In this document: piece after piece, positions 61,474 through 64,000 of the stretch | Numbering within the stretch: the stretch's first letter is position 1 | Layout of the letters: the number at the start of each line of letters is the position of its first letter | DNA from: Phalacrocorax aristotelis | Taxonomy: Eukaryota > Chordata > Aves > Suliformes > Phalacrocoracidae | Direction of reading: 5' to 3' | NCBI RefSeq assembly: GCF_949628215.1 | Contig: NC_134283.1 | Coordinates: 30,792,975 to 30,856,974, forward strand | DNA: 64,000 bases | Program-made: the position numbers and the translations under genes | The notes under the pieces: model-generated | The model's input: the letters and a program-made list of their open reading frames with translations, nothing else | Databases searched by the model: none | What the model was told of the DNA's origin: nothing

Positions 61474-62232
61474 CTGTCCTACTGTTTTGAGGCAGGAATT
61501 CAGTGTTACCTAAATGTCGGATGCATTTATTTGTCCTCAATAACTTAAAGCCTTTGGGATAGGAGGAATGATTTGTAGAAAAAGCTGCTTTTATTAGCAA
61601 GTTTTCTGGACAACACATACCCAGTCAGAAGAGCCTGGTTCATAACCACATAGCCGTCTCAGCTCCAGTTTGCTACTTGCAACTTAAACAAGAGTTAGTT
61701 GACTAACTGAAAATGCCTTTTCTGGTATTTTTAAGCACTTGAATAGACAATTCAGTGAAATGTGCTTCTGCTATGTGGTAAGGGGCTCAATGGGATCTGT
61801 GTTCTCTTTTCTTAACCACTGCATTTCTCCTGCTCTCCTCTCATGACTGAAGAGACTATGTTTGAGTGTTGATTGCTGCAGTAGTTTTATCCTGCTACAT
61901 GTAATCAAACTGCGGATGACAGGAATATATAATCTGTTTAAAATGGTAATGTATTTTAAAACAGAAATACCCCATGTTCTCGGCAGCCTTGCACGTTATG
62001 CATCACTCACAGTGGCATGTGTTCTGTTGAAATCTGGACCAGCAGACTGAAAGTACAGCAGTGAAGGAACAGCCAATGTCCACCCATACTCTGACACAAT
62101 TAAGAGAGTCTTTGTCCAGCCTAAAATGCCTGGATCATGTTTCTGTGCCCACATCCCAGGAGACAGGGCAGGGCAATAGCTGGGCTTTTATTGGCTAAAC
62201 CACAGTAATATGGTTTTTTATGTTCTTCTTAG

Positions 62233-62370
62233 GGGGATATGATGAAAATGATGTCATCTTCATGTGGTTGAGAGGAAATGACTCTGTCCATGGCATAGAA
62301 AAGTTGCGGCTCTCTCAGTACACAGTGGAACGTTACTATACCCTGGTCTCAAAGTCACAGCAGGAAACAG
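62233..62370 (+). CDS. GABRP: GABRP coding exon, 138 bp (loops F/C side of ligand-binding domain)
   Basis: This exon is phase 1 in and phase 1 out. It completes Trp179 and encodes residues 180-224 from [18 protein letters not shown] to LVSKSQQET, plus one base of Gly225. NDS (194-196) is a possible N-glycosylation site. The region covers the last beta strands of the extracellular domain before M1. Changes from the recalled human pi sequence (DEND for DGND, VHGIEKL for VRGLEHL) are moderate, more than in the Cys-loop exon. The donor is GTAAAC. Confidence 0.97.
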
Positions 62371-63668
62371 GTAAACTGGTGAATGGAAAAACAAGAAAAG
62401 CTCTCAAGTATTTCCCCTCCCACCTCCCTTCCCTTCTACAGGCCAGTATTTTTTGACTCAAGCCTGAACGAGCAAAGTCTTTAGCAAATCTTAATCTTAC
62501 CAAAAGAGATGGACAGAAAGATGGTGAAATCCAATTAGTTGTAATCAGGATATTCTGTAAGACAGAAATCGACAGAAAGATGGGGTTTTATTACACTGTA
62601 TTCACTTGATGGATTTTCAATTTTTTTTATTTTTTAATTCTCCACTTCTTTCCTTCTCCATATATACCTGAAGAAATTCTCCCTTCCTCCCAGGTGTGCT
62701 GACTACAAACACTGCAGAGAGCCATGTTTACAGTAACTGAGAGCAAAATTAACTTTTAAAATATACTTTTGTTTGTAAATTAGAATTCTCTCATGATGGA
62801 ATAAGATCCCTTTGTACATCAGAATTCAATGTCTTTTTCATTATCAGTATAAATACTCTTCTCTCCAATCACAGACACTATGAAAGGGAGCAAAACTTCC
62901 TTAGAACGACCAGGTTTTAAAAATAACAATGTTTTGTTGTTTACTGTAGTGTACCCAGCCCATGAACAACATAGGTTTTGTTTCTGTGTTTCAAAGGGAA
63001 CTATTGTTTAAACAGAAGAAATAGCTCCTGAAAATACTAGCAATCCAGCCCCAGAACCCTTATGTCAGTATTACGACAAACTGATTTTAAAAAGTTGACT
63101 GAATTTTTTCTGAGCACAAAAAGACACAGTTACCAAAGATCACAAATTACTAATGAATATAGGGGTCTAATTCCCTGTGATGATAAGATATTGGGATGCT
63201 CTGGGACGTGAGCCAGAGCCCACTGAAACCGAGAGAAAAACCTTTTGTTTATTTCTCAGCCGTCAGACAAGACTGAACTTGGCAACACCCCTTCAAAGCA
63301 GTTATTGGGAAAAACATGCCGTGCTGAGTATGAGCGAATAGGTGATAGCATCAGCCCTTCTCTACTCTGAGTTAAGACACTGGTATAAAATGTGGATTAA
63401 GTTAAGCAGCCCCTTTGCAAGCCACACATAGTTTTAGATGTCTCTTGTCCAGCAGTGCAGTGCGTATGTGTCCTCTAATCTAGGATATGTTAGATAAGTA
63501 AGACCTCTGAGGCAAGATGTCAACTTGTATAAGTAATGCATCTCCCACAATTTCACTGCAGCTCTGCCGATGTAAATCAGCTGGAGGGCTGGTGCTGGGC
63601 TGTCACAATTGCAGTTCAAGTGTCCTTGGGAATCTCATGTTCACTGAGTTCCTTCCTTCTGTGAACAG
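62371..63668 (+). other. GABRP: GABRP intron 1.3 kb
   Basis: Non-coding; T-rich near 62617-62637. No element was recognised. The acceptor is TTCTGTGAACAG. Confidence 0.88.
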
Positions 63669-63821
63669 GCAGTTACCCACGACTGATATTGCAGTTTGAG
63701 CTGAGAAGAAATGTCCTTTACTTCATTTTGGAGACCTATGTGCCCTCCACTCTGCTCGTCATGTTGTCCTGGGTTTCTTTTTGGATCACACTGGATTCAG
63801 TGCCTGCAAGAACCTGCATTG
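63669..63821 (+). CDS. GABRP: GABRP coding exon, 153 bp (pre-M1, M1, M1-M2 linker)
   Basis: This exon is phase 1 in and phase 1 out. It encodes residues 226-275 from [20 protein letters not shown] through [20 protein letters not shown] to DSVPARTCI, plus one base of Gly276. The first transmembrane helix M1 spans roughly residues 241-265. The VPAR linker that follows leads into the pore helix M2, whose exon is outside the window. 153 bases is the usual size of this GABA-A exon. M1 differs from the recalled human pi sequence at about three positions (LL for FL, M for V, T for S). The donor is GTGAGT. Confidence 0.98.
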
Positions 63822-64000
63822 GTGAGTTATTGCCTGAGAAAGGGAGAAGATTTAAGCAGGCAGGGGAGCCTCTGAGGCCTGGATAGATGGTAGTTTTCTT
63901 GAGCTCTCTGCTCTGTGATAAATGGTCTGCTCACATTCTGCTTCTACTTGTGGCAGAGTTCGGTTAGCAGTATGAAGCATGGATGGTACACTGTGGCAGG
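63822..64000 (+). other. GABRP: GABRP intron, start only
   Basis: Intron sequence follows the GTGAGT donor and continues past the window edge. Nothing was recognised in it. Confidence 0.85.

Larger units (their letters stand above)
59631..62232 (+). other. GABRP: GABRP intron 2.6 kb
   Basis: It holds one CR1 3' fragment (61304-61473), preceded by a short TCATC-rich simple repeat (about 61276-61302). Otherwise it is unremarkable AT-rich sequence. The acceptor TTCTTCTTAG is immediately followed by GGGG. Confidence 0.88.
49044..63821 (+). other. GABRP: GABRP gene, 5' and middle part (seven coding exons)
   Basis: The seven proposed exons join in phase into about 276 residues: signal peptide, extracellular ligand-binding domain with Cys-loop, and the first transmembrane helix. 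GABRP encodes the pi subunit of GABA-A receptors, pentameric chloride channels of the Cys-loop family. In mammals it is found mostly in epithelial and reproductive tissues. Exon lengths of 68, 218, 83, 138 and 153 fit the conserved GABA-A subunit gene layout. The pi identity rests on near-complete matches to the mammalian pi protein as I recall it, for example [13 protein letters not shown] and [16 protein letters not shown], and on the KCNIP1 neighbour. M2-M4 lie past the right edge. Confidence 0.93.

Noticed and set aside
1-64000. Bacterial-type systems, CRISPR arrays, phage, tRNA or rRNA genes, or an intact endogenous virus.
   Set aside because: None was seen. The content is two vertebrate genes, CR1 fragments and ordinary non-coding DNA, so no exotic system can be claimed.

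Overview
The window is vertebrate nuclear DNA, most likely from a bird. CR1 LINEs, the main avian retrotransposon family, are the only interspersed repeats I can recognise. Two multi-exon genes with GT-AG introns lie head to tail on the + strand in the order KCNIP1 then GABRP, which is the order I recall for human chromosome 5q35. No bacterial, plasmid, CRISPR or viral feature was seen.

Layout. Positions 1-1358 are a 5'-truncated CR1 copy. From there to about 22.2 kb the window holds the 3' part of KCNIP1 (potassium-channel-interacting protein 1, KChIP1): seven coding exons at 4285-4409, 13189-13258, 16277-16347, 17823-17930, 18896-19000, 19578-19640 and 21907-21954. They join in phase into 196 residues that carry four EF-hand regions and the stop codon. 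A short 3' UTR with a poly(A) signal at 22170-22175 follows. The alternative N-terminal first exons lie outside the window.

About 27 kb without a recognisable gene follows (22.2-48.9 kb). It holds a second CR1 copy (42699-43417) that is about 98% identical to the first, a diverged local duplication (33.68-34.26 kb), an overlapping palindrome cluster (22.75-22.81 kb) and some simple repeats.

The 5' and middle parts of GABRP (GABA-A receptor pi subunit) run from about 49.0 kb to the right edge. Five exons are clear (56362-56429, 58449-58666, 59548-59630, 62233-62370, 63669-63821). A diverged N-terminal exon (53954-54066) is well supported by the conserved end of its translation. A signal-peptide exon (49044-49096) is proposed from its hydrophobic translation and matching splice phase. 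The exons for M2, M3, the intracellular loop and M4 lie beyond the window.

The two genes are not an operon and need not act together. KChIP1 is a calcium-sensing auxiliary subunit of Kv4 potassium channels; GABRP is a ligand-gated chloride-channel subunit. I found no previously undescribed system. The points most worth a second look are the reconstructed GABRP 5' exons, the pair of near-identical CR1 copies that share a frame break, several perfect inverted repeats, and the diverged local duplication.
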